Assembly (NCBI GenBank): GCA_964565775.1
Contig: CAZMGB010000005.1
Coordinates: forward strand, 112,460-176,459
DNA length: 64,000 nt
Reading direction: 5' to 3'
From: CAZMGB01 sp964565775
GTDB taxonomy: Bacteria; Chloroflexota; Dehalococcoidia; DSTF01; JALHUB01
The notes under the pieces are model-generated. The model was not told where the DNA came from. It was given only the letters and a program-made list of their open reading frames with translations, and did no database searches. How positions within the stretch are numbered: position 1 is the first letter of the stretch; every line of letters starts with the position of its first letter. This document shows, piece after piece, positions 1-8,067 of this stretch. A program made the translations under genes and the position numbers.

Positions 1-254
1 AGCTAAGGGTTTATGGTCATGAACAAAATGATCCGACACGTTCTGGCATTCGTAGGTCGGGGTCTTGAGACCCCGACGGGTTCGCGAGGGTCTAAAGACC
101 CCCGCCTACGAGGCGGCCCCCATATCGACCTATTCTCTCAGTCACCATCAACCCTCAGAGACAAACTCAGATACTCAATGACCTCTAGCCCTGCGCGCCG
201 GCCCGAGGATCCGCGCCCACGGGTTACGGGGCGACGCCGAAAGGAGGGCTGAAG
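1..254. other. Intergenic left edge with dispersed repeat
   Basis: No convincing gene lies here. A small open frame crosses a palindromic repeat and has no ribosome binding site, so I treat it as chance. The last bases before the first gene carry a strong Shine-Dalgarno sequence (AAGGAGG) belonging to the CoA transferase. I see no clear sigma-70 promoter. Confidence 0.6.
51..110. repeat. Twin-hairpin dispersed repeat, copy 1
   Basis: Two adjacent hairpins (GGGGTCTTGAGACCCC, then a GGGTCT/AGACCC hairpin) are bounded by the inverted ends CGTAGG and CCTACG. Related copies lie near 21.5 kb and 46.9 kb, and a differently sequenced element of the same layout near 45.2 kb. All are intergenic. Confidence 0.75.
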
Positions 255-1241
255 ATGGTCGAACCTTCGATTCAGATCCTCGACGAGGGCACCGCCGAGT
301 ATCGCATGCCCGACCCCGACGGCTTCCGCGAGTGGGTGCGCGACCACAAGTCGCGCGCCATGACCGGCAAGCTCATGTCGGAGCAGGAGGCGGTCGCCAG
401 GTTCGTCGAGGACGGCGACTACCTCTGCTACGACTGCACCTACTTCCAGCGAGGCCCCAGCTCCCTCGTCCGCGAGGTCATACGCCAGAAGAAGAAGAAC
501 CTCTGGATCGCCGGCAAGTTCACATGGGTGATGGTGCACCTGCTCGTGGGTGCCGGCTGCGCCAGCAAGATCGACTGCGGCTTCTTCCTGTTCGGCAAGG
601 CGATAGACCGCTACGTGCAGGAGGGTCGAGTCCAGATCTTCGAGTACAGCAACGTGGTGATGACGTTGCGGCTCCAGGCGGGCGCCATGGGCATCCCGTT
701 TATTCCCGTGCGCTCGTTCGGCGGCACCGACGGCTTCCGCCACTCGGGCGCCAAGCTGGTCGCGGACCCCTACACCGGGCAGCCGGTGGTTCTGCTGCCA
801 GCCCTCAACCCGGATGTCGCCCTCATCCACGTCCAGCAGAGCGACGAGTTCGGCAACGCCCGCATCTTCGGCACCGGCGTAGCGCACACGGAGGCAGCGA
901 TGGCCTCGAAGAAGGTGATCATCTCCGCCGAGGAGATCATCCCCACCGAGGAGATCCGCCGCGATCCCGGCCGCACCACTATCCCCTACTACGCCGTCGA
1001 TGCCGTGGTGCACGCGCCCTTCGGTGCGTACCCGGGGGAGTGCACCGGCTACTACGCCTCAGACCCCGCGGCAGTGATAGAGGTGGCGGTGGCGGCGCTG
1101 GCTGACCAGATCGACGCCTACCTGAAGAAGTGGGTCTACGGCGTTGCGAACCAGCAGGAGATGCTGGAGAAGCTCGTGGGGATGGCGAAGCTCACGGAGA
1201 TGCAGCGCCGCGTCGCCACCAAGGAGGGCTATCGGCCATGA
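255..1241 (+). CDS. CoA transferase, subunit A (GctA/IpdA-like)
   Basis: Alpha subunit of a two-subunit family I CoA transferase, resembling glutaconate CoA-transferase GctA and the actinobacterial IpdA group. The protein has 328 residues. Family-like stretches include the N-terminal block with LMSEQEAVARFVEDGDY, the middle block IPFIPVRSFGGTDGF and the Rossmann-like stretch NPDVALIHVQQSDEFGN. The start is fixed by AAGGAGG eight bases upstream. It overlaps the next gene by four bases (ATGA), so the subunits are translationally coupled. Family knowledge: such pairs move CoA between carboxylic acids, or in IpdAB open a steroid ring. The substrate here cannot be read from sequence. A cytosolic heterodimer or heterotetramer is inferred. 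Confidence 0.85.
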   Translation: MVEPSIQILDEGTAEYRMPDPDGFREWVRDHKSRAMTGKLMSEQEAVARFVEDGDYLCYDCTYFQRGPSSLVREVIRQKKKNLWIAGKFTWVMVHLLVGAGCASKIDCGFFLFGKAIDRYVQEGRVQIFEYSNVVMTLRLQAGAMGIPFIPVRSFGGTDGFRHSGAKLVADPYTGQPVVLLPALNPDVALIHVQQSDEFGNARIFGTGVAHTEAAMASKKVIISAEEIIPTEEIRRDPGRTTIPYYAVDAVVHAPFGAYPGECTGYYASDPAAVIEVAVAALADQIDAYLKKWVYGVANQQEMLEKLVGMAKLTEMQRRVATKEGYRP

Positions 1242-2086
1242 CCAAAGCCACCTCTTTCAACGAGCGGGAGATGCAGACGTGCACCGTCGCCCGCATGATC
1301 GAGGACAGCAAGACGTACTGGGTGGCCGGCGCCGCCAGCCCCCTCTACGCCATCCTCATCGGTAAGAAGCTCTACGCGCCCAACGCCCAGTACATCACCG
1401 AGGACGGCGTCATCGCGCCCGAGCCGATGCTCCCCTTCGACCCGATCATGAGCATGGTGTCGGCGCGGGCCGGCTACCGCGCCCTGGGCTGGACGACGAT
1501 GAACGCCGCTGGCAACCACGCCCAGATCGGCCTCATGGACTACGGCATCCTCAACGCCCTCCAGATCGACCGCTACGGCAACATCAACTCCACCGCTATC
1601 GGCACCTACGGAGAGCGCATGCGCCGGTTCGGCGGCCCCGGCGGCGCCGACTCCATCGCCTCCCTCTGCTGGCGCACAATCGTCATGACCGACCAGGAGA
1701 AGCGCAAGTTCGTCGAACGGGTCGACTTCATCTCCTCGCCGGGCTTCCTCGACGGGACGCCGGGTGCGCGGGAGCGGGCGGGACTGCCGCGCGGCACCGG
1801 CCCCTGGCGCGTCGTCACGCCCTGGGCCGTCTACGACTACAACGAGGAGCGCCACCTGCGCCTCATCGCCATCGCCCCCTGGGTGACGGTGGACGAGGTG
1901 CTGGCGGAGTGCGAGTGCAAGCCGCTGGTGGCGGATAAGCTGGAGACGATGGAGGTGCCGACGGACGAGGAGCTGGACATCCTGCGGTCGCAGCTCGACG
2001 TGGCGGGCCAGGCGACGGGCATCGAGCGCAGCGGCTGGATCCTCTTCGACGGCGAGAAGTACGTGCGCCAGCCGGCGGAGGGCTAG
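1238..2086 (+). CDS. CoA transferase, subunit B (GctB/IpdB-like)
   Basis: Beta subunit partner of the preceding gene, 282 residues. Translation is taken from the ATG overlapping the upstream stop rather than a longer upstream frame, because similarity to the family begins there. Glu55 in the motif ITEDG falls where GctB of Acidaminococcus carries its catalytic glutamate (Glu54), so true CoA transfer is possible. The glycine-rich RRFGGPGGADSIAS segment is typical of the subunit. The next gene is a PPOX-fold protein, which gives no pathway hint. Substrate unknown. Confidence 0.85.
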   Translation: MTKATSFNEREMQTCTVARMIEDSKTYWVAGAASPLYAILIGKKLYAPNAQYITEDGVIAPEPMLPFDPIMSMVSARAGYRALGWTTMNAAGNHAQIGLMDYGILNALQIDRYGNINSTAIGTYGERMRRFGGPGGADSIASLCWRTIVMTDQEKRKFVERVDFISSPGFLDGTPGARERAGLPRGTGPWRVVTPWAVYDYNEERHLRLIAIAPWVTVDEVLAECECKPLVADKLETMEVPTDEELDILRSQLDVAGQATGIERSGWILFDGEKYVRQPAEG

Positions 2087-2127
2087 AATCTTCGGTTGGG
2101 CGATCTAGTCCACACGGGAGGGCCCTA

Positions 2128-2553
2128 ATGAACGAGCGAGAGGACCGAGAGAGCTTCCTGAATGAGGCAAACGTAGCCATCCTGGCGACCGTCGCGCACG
2201 GCGGCCGCGCCCACGCCGTTCCCATCTGGTACATCTACGAGGACGGCGTCTTCATCATGAGCACCGGCCGGGGATCTCAGAAGCACCGCAACATCGAGGC
2301 GCACCCGGACGTGATGCTCGTCCTCGACAGGCGCACGCTGCCCTACTACGCCGTGATGGTCCAGGGCGCCGCCGAGATCGGCCCTCCCCTGTCAGAGGAG
2401 GAGCGACGCAGGATAGCGGTGCGCTACCTCGGCGAAAAGCTGGTGGAAGGCTACATGGCGCGTGTGGCGGGAGGAGACTCCGTCAGCATCCGCCTCCGGC
2501 CGCGCAAAATGATCGAGTTCCACGGCGCAGCCGGGAGACCGCAGAAAGGCTGA
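2128..2553 (+). CDS. Pyridoxamine 5'-phosphate oxidase-fold protein
   Basis: Small split-barrel protein of 141 residues of the PPOX / F420-dependent reductase type. The N-terminal pattern (LNEANVAILATVAHGGRAHAVPIWYIYEDG) and the following STGRGSQKHRNIEAHPDVMLVLD are typical of the flavin- or F420-binding core strands. GGGAGG precedes the ATG. It binds FMN, F420 or heme in relatives, and the cofactor cannot be decided here. It follows the CoA transferase pair in the same direction and may share its transcript. Confidence 0.75.
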   Translation: MNEREDRESFLNEANVAILATVAHGGRAHAVPIWYIYEDGVFIMSTGRGSQKHRNIEAHPDVMLVLDRRTLPYYAVMVQGAAEIGPPLSEEERRRIAVRYLGEKLVEGYMARVAGGDSVSIRLRPRKMIEFHGAAGRPQKG

Positions 2554-2559
2554 GAGGAC

Positions 2560-3042
2560 ATGAGGACACGCAGCGCGGCCAAGGCGCTGACGCTGGGTCT
2601 GGCGCTCGTTTCCGCCCTTACGCTGGCGGCAGCAGGGAGCGGCGCGCAGGTCGAGCCTCCGGTGCCGGGGCCCATCCCGCCTACCCCCATTCGGGTCGTG
2701 AACCTCTCCATCGGCTGCAACAACGTCGCCCTCACCTACCCGGATGGCACGCCCGTGGGCGTGGTCATAGGCTCTATCGATCCCGACGGAGCGCTCTACG
2801 CCATCTGGCGGCTGAACTCCCATCCGCAGCCGCCGGTGACCACCCCTACGTATGAGGGCTATGCGCCAGCCGCTCCCGAGGCCAGCGACCTACAGGGCGT
2901 GGACTTCCTGGAGCCCGCCTTTCTCTGCGTGAGCGTGCCCGCCACGATCACCATGCCGGCCGTGATGCCCTACCCCTATCCCATGCCGCTGCCGGAGCCC
3001 ACCGTGATACCCCTGCCCTCAGAGTCGCCCGGACCCTCGTGA
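2560..3042 (+). CDS. Secreted protein with the CNxxAL/DGT domain, short form
   Basis: 160 residues. An N-terminal signal peptide (about residues 8-28, LTLGLALVSALTLAAAGSGA) is followed by a proline-rich spacer, then one copy of an unnamed domain of about 80 residues. The domain starts at IGCNNVALTYPDGT, continues through an Ile/Ala-Trp turn (ALYAIWRLN) and the YEGYAPAAPEASDL block, and ends at a second cysteine (AFLCVSV). The tail is proline-rich. The same domain recurs in four proteins between 33 and 38 kb. Extracellular location is inferred from the signal peptide. The two cysteines may form a disulfide. Function unknown. Confidence 0.7.
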   Translation: MRTRSAAKALTLGLALVSALTLAAAGSGAQVEPPVPGPIPPTPIRVVNLSIGCNNVALTYPDGTPVGVVIGSIDPDGALYAIWRLNSHPQPPVTTPTYEGYAPAAPEASDLQGVDFLEPAFLCVSVPATITMPAVMPYPYPMPLPEPTVIPLPSESPGPS

Positions 3043-3104
3043 GCGCACGGCATGAGGGAGCGGAGAGTCATCCTCCCGCGCCAGCAGGCTAGAAAGAGGG
3101 ACGA

Positions 3105-3584
3105 ATGCCTACGAACCTGAAAGAGGGGGACATCGCGCCGGAGTTCAGGCTGGAGACCGACAACGGCGAGACCCTCAGCCTCGAGAGTCTGCGCGGCAAG
3201 ACCGTCGTCCTCTACTTCTACCCCAAGGACGATACGCCCGGCTGCACGACTGAGGCCTGCGGCTTCCGCGACCACCTGGCCGCCATCGAGGGTGGGAGCG
3301 CCGTCGTGCTGGGCGTGAGCCTGGATACCGTCAAGTCGCACCAGAAGTTCCGCGAGAAGTACCAGTTGCCGTTCACCCTGCTCTCCGACCCCGAGCACAA
3401 GACGGCCGAGGCGTACGGGGTCTATGGTCTGAAGAAGTTCATGGGCCGGGAATACATGGGAGTAGAGCGGGCCACGTTCATCATCGGGCCGGACGGACGC
3501 CTGGTCAAAGTGTGGCCCAAAGTGAAACCGAAGGGTCACGCCGAAGAAGTGCGCGAGTGGCTTCGCGGCCGAGGAGCAGGTTAG
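3105..3584 (+). CDS. bcp: Thioredoxin-dependent peroxiredoxin, Bcp/PrxQ type
   Basis: 159-residue thiol peroxidase. The peroxidatic cysteine lies in the classic motif YPKDDTPGCTTEACGFRD. A second cysteine five residues later (TPGC-TTEA-C) fits the PrxQ/Bcp subtype that forms an intramolecular disulfide. The thioredoxin-like fold continues through VVLGVSLDTVKSHQKFREKY and YMGVERATFIIGPDGR. It reduces H2O2 and organic hydroperoxides in the cytosol using thioredoxin. It ends eight bases from the convergent cupredoxin gene. Confidence 0.93.
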   Translation: MPTNLKEGDIAPEFRLETDNGETLSLESLRGKTVVLYFYPKDDTPGCTTEACGFRDHLAAIEGGSAVVLGVSLDTVKSHQKFREKYQLPFTLLSDPEHKTAEAYGVYGLKKFMGREYMGVERATFIIGPDGRLVKVWPKVKPKGHAEEVREWLRGRGAG

Positions 3585-3592
3585 CCCGCGCG

Positions 3593-4078
3593 CTACTTCA
3601 CCGTGAAGCCGGTGAACATCCCGGCGTCGTAGTGGCCGAGGAGGTTGCAGAGCAGGACGTAGTTGCCGGGCACCAGATCGAAGGTCACGGTCTGCGTCCC
3701 CCCCGCAGACAAGGTCTCCGTCCTTCCGATGAGCTCGCCCGCCGCTTCCTCGTCCACCTTGCCGTCCGCCACGGGCAGGCCGGCGGGGTCGAGGTCGGAC
3801 TTGATGACGGCAAGCTCGTGGTGTAGGCTGCCGTCGTTGTGAACGACGAAGGTGACCTCGCCGGCCGCCACCGACGCCACGTCCGGCTGCACGGCCCACG
3901 CGGAGAGGGACACCTCGACGGTCGTGGCCGCGCCCGACGGCGTGGCGGCCTCGGGCACAGGGCTACCCTCCCCAACGGGAGTGGCTTCCTCCCCGCCACC
4001 GCCGCAGGCCACAGCCAGCGCCCCGAAGGCCACCGCCACGATGATGGCCCCCAGGAACAGAAATAGACCTCGCCTCAT
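3593..4078 (-). CDS. Cupredoxin-domain lipoprotein (blue copper-like)
   Basis: 161 residues. I chose the second ATG because the upstream in-frame ATG contains the Shine-Dalgarno sequence GGGAGGGGAG itself. A signal peptide ends in a lipobox (ALAVAC-GGGG), giving a lipid-anchored exported protein. A low-complexity Thr/Pro/Ala spacer follows, then a plastocyanin-like fold. Candidate type-1 copper ligands are the histidine in LHHELAV and the C-terminal Cys-x4-His-x4-Met of YVLLCNLLGHYDAGM. Likely an extracytoplasmic electron carrier. Its partner is not visible in the window. Confidence 0.85.
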   Translation of the reverse strand: MRRGLFLFLGAIIVAVAFGALAVACGGGGEEATPVGEGSPVPEAATPSGAATTVEVSLSAWAVQPDVASVAAGEVTFVVHNDGSLHHELAVIKSDLDPAGLPVADGKVDEEAAGELIGRTETLSAGGTQTVTFDLVPGNYVLLCNLLGHYDAGMFTGFTVK

Positions 4079-4112
4079 GATTGTCTCCCCTCCCAATGTG
4101 GATTCCGTCGCT

Positions 4113-4517
4113 TCAGCGGCCGTCCGTCGGCCGCCGTGACGCGTGCTCGCGCACCATCTCCTTAATCCTAACGACCAGCGCCTTGCTGTCGATCTGCTTG
4201 AGGAGATAGCCGTCGGCGCCCGCCCGCCGCGCTTCCTCCCACTCTTGCTGGCCCAGGTATGAGGTCAGGACGACCACGACAAGCTGGCGGCGGTCGTCGC
4301 CGAGCCGGCGACAGAGCTCCACGCCGCAGCCATCATCGCGCTTCACATCGATCAGCACCACGTCAGGACGATGCTCCTCCACCGAGCGAACCGCCTCCTC
4401 CGCGTCGCCAGTGGCCGCGACGACGTCCAGCTCAGGCGACCGGCAAAGCTTGGCCACGAGCTCGCGCCGCACGCGCTCGTGGTCATCGACGATGAGCAGC
4501 CGGATCTTGTCGCCCAC
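4113..4517 (-). CDS. Stand-alone response regulator receiver domain
   Basis: 134 residues from a GTG start preceded by AGGAAGAAG; a TTG eight codons upstream is the alternative. Only the CheY-like receiver is present: acidic pair Asp11-Asp12 (LLIVDDHERV), phosphoacceptor Asp57 (VVLIDVKRDDG), Thr/Ser in VVLTSY and the lysine in GYLLKQ. No output domain follows, so it should act by protein contact or as a phosphate sink. It resembles the receiver of the adjacent LuxR-type regulator and lies downstream of that system on the same strand, separated by 334 bases that hold DosR-like boxes. Confidence 0.85.
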   Translation of the reverse strand: MGDKIRLLIVDDHERVRRELVAKLCRSPELDVVAATGDAEEAVRSVEEHRPDVVLIDVKRDDGCGVELCRRLGDDRRQLVVVVLTSYLGQQEWEEARRAGADGYLLKQIDSKALVVRIKEMVREHASRRPTDGR

Positions 4518-4851
4518 CTTCTTCCTCTTCCTCGCAGACAATGCCGGTCGCCGGGGAACGAAACAGGCCGAGCCGCGGAGGGGCTGGGTTGTGACTCAAG
4601 GTAAGCGCGGCCCCGATCGCCAACAAGTGTAGTAGCGACTAAATGTTCAGGGCCGAACGGCCCAGTGTCTTTGGCCATTCGGTCCCTGAGGCGCGCGCAC
4701 GCATCGAACGAGCGCGAAGCGCCGGTGGGGCAGCTTGTCGAGCAGGTGAGCGCCTGCCCTGCACGCCTCAGCGTGGCCGAGGAGCGACCGATCGGACATG
4801 GGCCAAATGACACGTGTGAGGACGCCCGGGACGCTCGAGCGCAGGGGAGAA
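4518..4851. other. Intergenic region between regulators
   Basis: No gene is supported. The region holds two palindrome-like sequences resembling DosR boxes (annotated separately). A possible minus-strand -10 hexamer TACACT (4626-4631) lies about 18 bases from the nearer box, in front of the stand-alone receiver gene. Confidence 0.45.
4650..4686 (-). promoter_or_regulatory. Pair of DosR-like boxes upstream of the receiver gene
   Basis: GGGCCGAACGGCCC (4650-4663) and, read on the minus strand, GGGACCGAATGGCC (4673-4686) resemble the mycobacterial DosR/DevR site (GGGAC-N4-5-GGCCC class). The spacing to a -10-like TACACT fits an activator placed upstream of the promoter. This rests on consensus memory only. 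Confidence 0.35.
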
Positions 4852-5514
4852 TCAGCCTCCGGACTGGCCGAGCCGCCGACGTGCGATGAAGGCGGCGGCC
4901 TCCGAGCGCCGGCGCAGGTTGAGCTTGCTGAGGATGCTGCTCACGTAGTTCTTGACCGTCTTATCGCTCAGGAAGATGTCCTCGGCGATCTCCTTGTTCG
5001 TCTTTCCTTCGGCGATGAGGAGCAGGATCTTCTGCTCCTGTTCCGAGAGGCTTCCGAGAACATCGTCCGGCCCGCCGCTGCCCAGGGACCGCACCCTCTC
5101 CAGGACTTTCTGGGTGACGGCGGGGTCCAGCAGGGAGCCGCCCATCGCCACCGCCTCGATGGCTTCGGCCAGCGCCTGGCCCCGTGTCTGCTTGAGGAGG
5201 TAGCCGGCCGCCCCAGCGAGGATGGACGCGAACACCGCCTCGTCGTCGGCGTAGGACGTGAGCATGATCACTTTGACCTCGGGGCGCGTCTGGCGGATCT
5301 CCCGACAGGCCTCCACCCCGCTTCCATCGGGCAGGCGCACGTCCATGATCACTACGTCCGGCTCCGCGCTTGCCGCCTCCTGGATGGCCTCGGCCACGCT
5401 GCCCGCCTCAGCCACCACGCTTATGCCCTGACGCCGGTTGAGGAGGGAACGCAGCCCTTCCCTCACGACTTCGTGGTCGTCGACGATGAGGACACGTACC
5501 GGCCCCTCATTCAT
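4852..5514 (-). CDS. NarL/DosR-family response regulator
   Basis: 220 residues. The N-terminal receiver has the acidic pair in VLIVDDHEVV, phosphoacceptor Asp58 (VVIMDVRLPDGSG), Thr86 and Lys108. The C-terminal LuxR-type helix-turn-helix (about residues 155-212) contains LSEQEQKILLLIAEGKTNKEIA and KTVKNYVSSILSKLNLRRRSEA. The ATG overlaps the stop of the kinase gene upstream (ATGA), so kinase and regulator are co-translated and surely cognate. The architecture and kinase type match DevR/DosR-DevS and NarL systems. A candidate regulon member is the universal stress protein across the divergent promoter region. Confidence 0.92.
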   Translation of the reverse strand: MNEGPVRVLIVDDHEVVREGLRSLLNRRQGISVVAEAGSVAEAIQEAASAEPDVVIMDVRLPDGSGVEACREIRQTRPEVKVIMLTSYADDEAVFASILAGAAGYLLKQTRGQALAEAIEAVAMGGSLLDPAVTQKVLERVRSLGSGGPDDVLGSLSEQEQKILLLIAEGKTNKEIAEDIFLSDKTVKNYVSSILSKLNLRRRSEAAAFIARRRLGQSGG

Positions 5515-7847
5515 GTTTCACCGCCCCCTCCCAGGGGCACATCTACCTCCAGGGAAGTGCCCTTGCCCTTGGCGCTATCGAGGGAGAAGCGGCCTCCCAG
5601 CGCCCGCGCCCGCTCGGACATGTTCCTGAGGCCCTGCTGCGCCGGGGTCAGCGCCTCGGCCGGATTGAAGCCCACGCCGTTGTCGACGATCTTGAGCCGC
5701 AGAAGGCCGTCCTCGGTGTGGAGCCGCGCCTTCACCGCCGAGGCGCGGGCATGCTTCTTCACGTTCGTCAGGGCCTCCTGGGCGATATGGATCAAGTTCG
5801 TCGCCTGCTCCTCCGAGAGCCGCGGCGTCTCGCCTTCGACCGTGAGGTCGGTCTCCATGAGGGTGTTGACCTTCACTTCTCTCAGCAGCTCCTTGAGGGC
5901 CTCACCGATATCCTCGGTGCCGGCTATCTCGGGCCTCAGGTCGTAGATGTATGCCCGTATGTCCTGGATCACGCGGTTCAGATCGCCTATCGCCTTGTCG
6001 AGCCGGCTGCGTACCTCAGCGGGGTTCTCGTACACCTCCTCGGCGCAGTCCTCCAGATTCAGGCCGGCGGCATAGATGGACTGGATGACCCCATCATGCA
6101 GGTCCATGCCGATGCGCTGCCGCTCCTCCAGCACCGCCAGGTCCTGGACCCTCTCGTAGAGGCGGGCGTTTTCGACAGCGATGGCGGCCAGGTTGGCGAA
6201 CGACTGAAGCAGCTCTCCGTCCCGCTGGGAGAAGGGCGTCGGTCTCTGGTTAGCCACGTTGAGGACGCCGAGCACGTTCCCCTTGGCCTCGAAGCGGGCC
6301 GCCACGAAAGACCTGATGCCTTCCTCGACGGCAGCGGCCAGAGGGGGCTGGCTCACTTGAGGGTCCTCCGGGTAGTTCCGTATGATGACGGGCACGTGGG
6401 CCGCCTCGACACCACCCTTGATGAAGTCCTCCACGCGCCAGTGCAGATTGCGCATCGCCTCGGAGCGCATGCCGACCGACGCCGCCACGACGAGCTCGTC
6501 GGCCGCCGGCGTCACCAGCGACAGCATCGCGTTGTCGGCGCTGAGGAGCTCGCGCGCTCTCTCAACGACGGTCGTGAGGAGGGCATCGAGGTCCAGACTG
6601 GCCGCCACCTGCTCCCCCAGCTCGAAGAGGCTCTTCCACTCCTGGGCGCGACGGCGCTCCTCCTCGTACAGCCGGGCGTTCTCGATAGTGACCGCAGCCT
6701 GGGCAGCGAACAGGGCAACGGCGTCCTGGTCTTCCTGGCGAAACTCCTCACTCCCCTCCTTGTCGGTGAGATAGAGGTCACCGATGGTGCTTCCCTTATA
6801 GATGATGGGAACACCCAGCAGGCTGCGCATCGGCGGGTGATGGGGTGGAAACCCCGCCGACCGCCGGTCGGCTGCGATGTCTGACACCCTGAGCGCCTTA
6901 CCGTCGCGCATGATGACGCCCAGGAGACCCTTTCCCTCGGGGAGCTTGCCGATCTGTGCCCGCAGCTCCGGGGTGATGCCGGAAGTCACGAACTGCCCTA
7001 TCTCTCCCTTCTCATTGAGGACGCCGAGGGCGCCGTAGCGAGCCCGGACCACGCCCCGGCTCAGGTCCACCACCTTTTGCAAGACCGCCTCCAGCGACAG
7101 CTCAGAGGCGAGACTGAGGCCAGCCTCGTTCAGGGCAGCGAGCTGAGCCGTGCGCGCCCGCGCCGCCTCGTAGAGGTTGCTGTTTTCCACCGCCATGCCG
7201 ATGTGACTGCCGATGGCGCTCAGCACGTCCTTCTCGCCCTCGTCCAGCCGGCGCTCCTCGTCGGAGGCGATGACCATCATGCCCAGCACGCGGCCCTTCG
7301 CCCTCAGAGGAATGACCATGAGGAAGGCGAGGCCCGCCGCCTCCACAGCCGCGGACAGAGCCTTGGCGACCTCTTGGGGGGTGCGCAGGACCACGCTGTC
7401 CGCCGCCTCCTCCAGTATGCCGCCACCGAGGCCGAGCAGCGCCTCATAGCCCTCACCGCGCCCGCCGAAGGGCACCATGGTCCCCGCATCGTCCTGCACG
7501 AAGACCACGCCCGCCCTCGTCTGCGTCACCTCCAGCACCTTCTCCAGGGCGCGACCCATCATCTCCTCCAGCTCCAGCGACTCGGTGAGGACAGCGCCCA
7601 CCACGTTCAGGACCGAAAGCTCACGGTTGCGCCGAAGCAGCCGCTGCTGCACACCTTCGGTGATCCTGAGGACGGCCAAAGAGAACAGGGAGATGCCCAC
7701 CACCGCCACCACCACCGCCACGACAACCGCGATCCAGATGGAGGTACGAGGAGCCAGGACGGCTACAGTGACCACCTCAAGCGTTGCGACGAAGGCCGCA
7801 GGAAGAATCAGCGTCAGCCAGCGCAGGTGGGGATAAACGAGCTGCAC
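5511..7847 (-). CDS. GAF-domain sensor histidine kinase (HisKA_3)
   Basis: 778 residues. Two N-terminal membrane segments (about residues 12-32 and 37-60) precede a short coiled linker and three GAF domains (roughly 85-235, 245-400 and 410-560). The HisKA_3 dimerisation helix with phosphoacceptor His584 (QRIGMDLHDGVIQS) and an HATPase_c domain follow, ending in QGLRNMSERARALGG and KGKGTSLEVDVPL. This is the NarX/DevS subclass that pairs with LuxR-type regulators. GAF domains may bind heme, nucleotides or small ligands; no ligand can be assigned from sequence alone. GAGGGAGGG precedes the ATG. It is anchored in the cytoplasmic membrane. Confidence 0.92.
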   Translation of the reverse strand: MQLVYPHLRWLTLILPAAFVATLEVVTVAVLAPRTSIWIAVVVAVVVAVVGISLFSLAVLRITEGVQQRLLRRNRELSVLNVVGAVLTESLELEEMMGRALEKVLEVTQTRAGVVFVQDDAGTMVPFGGRGEGYEALLGLGGGILEEAADSVVLRTPQEVAKALSAAVEAAGLAFLMVIPLRAKGRVLGMMVIASDEERRLDEGEKDVLSAIGSHIGMAVENSNLYEAARARTAQLAALNEAGLSLASELSLEAVLQKVVDLSRGVVRARYGALGVLNEKGEIGQFVTSGITPELRAQIGKLPEGKGLLGVIMRDGKALRVSDIAADRRSAGFPPHHPPMRSLLGVPIIYKGSTIGDLYLTDKEGSEEFRQEDQDAVALFAAQAAVTIENARLYEEERRRAQEWKSLFELGEQVAASLDLDALLTTVVERARELLSADNAMLSLVTPAADELVVAASVGMRSEAMRNLHWRVEDFIKGGVEAAHVPVIIRNYPEDPQVSQPPLAAAVEEGIRSFVAARFEAKGNVLGVLNVANQRPTPFSQRDGELLQSFANLAAIAVENARLYERVQDLAVLEERQRIGMDLHDGVIQSIYAAGLNLEDCAEEVYENPAEVRSRLDKAIGDLNRVIQDIRAYIYDLRPEIAGTEDIGEALKELLREVKVNTLMETDLTVEGETPRLSEEQATNLIHIAQEALTNVKKHARASAVKARLHTEDGLLRLKIVDNGVGFNPAEALTPAQQGLRNMSERARALGGRFSLDSAKGKGTSLEVDVPLGGGGET

Positions 7848-7891
7848 CCTCCCTCTCCCAGGCCGGACTCGTAGGATATCCTTACCTTAAC

Positions 7892-7897
7892 ATTATA
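7892..7897 (-). promoter_or_regulatory. -10 hexamer of the kinase-regulator operon
   Basis: A perfect TATAAT on the minus strand lies 45 bases before the kinase start codon. No good -35 hexamer sits at 16-18 bases, which fits an activator-dependent promoter. A DosR-like box lies about 50 bases further upstream. Confidence 0.5.
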
Positions 7898-7949
7898 CAC
7901 CAGGCGGCTCTTGACAGAGGAGCAACGTAGACGGAGCGCGCAGCCGGTA

Positions 7950-7963
7950 GGGACTATTGGCCT
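7950..7963. promoter_or_regulatory. DosR-like box between kinase and universal stress genes
   Basis: GGGACTATTGGCCT matches the DosR/DevR site known upstream of mycobacterial hspX (GGGACTTCTGGCCC) at most conserved positions. It lies in the divergent region between the two-component operon and a universal stress protein, the same pairing of functions seen in the DosR regulon. Inference only. Confidence 0.4.
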
Positions 7964-7999
7964 GTGATTTTAAGTACATAAGGCCCTTATCGCCTGAGG

Positions 8000-8015
8000 A
8001 GGGCCAAAATAGACT
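8000..8015. promoter_or_regulatory. Second DosR-like box upstream of the universal stress gene
   Basis: Read on the minus strand this is GTCTATTTTGGCCCT, sharing the TTTTGGCCCT half with the DosR consensus but with a poor other half. It lies about 40 bases downstream of the better box; DosR targets often carry two boxes. Confidence 0.3.
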
Positions 8016-8067
8016 TGGGTCAGCGTAGGGCGGCCTGGGCCGCCCGAAGCTGTCGGGAGAGGTACTC

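Noticed and set aside
13..252. Small open frame at the left edge
   Set aside because: It runs through a twin-hairpin repeat, has no ribosome binding site and encodes an Arg/Pro-rich peptide without resemblance to anything known.
138..1013. Long minus-strand frame opposite the CoA transferase
   Set aside because: Antisense shadow in GC-rich DNA; the plus-strand gene has clear family motifs and a strong ribosome site.
255..2086. Assignment of the CoA transferase pair as the steroid-degrading IpdAB
   Set aside because: Similarity is only general; no other steroid degradation gene is in the window, and the beta subunit keeps the glutamate of true CoA transferases.
7911..7916. Plus-strand TTGACA as a -35 for the universal stress gene
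   Set aside because: No -10-like hexamer lies 16-18 bases downstream.
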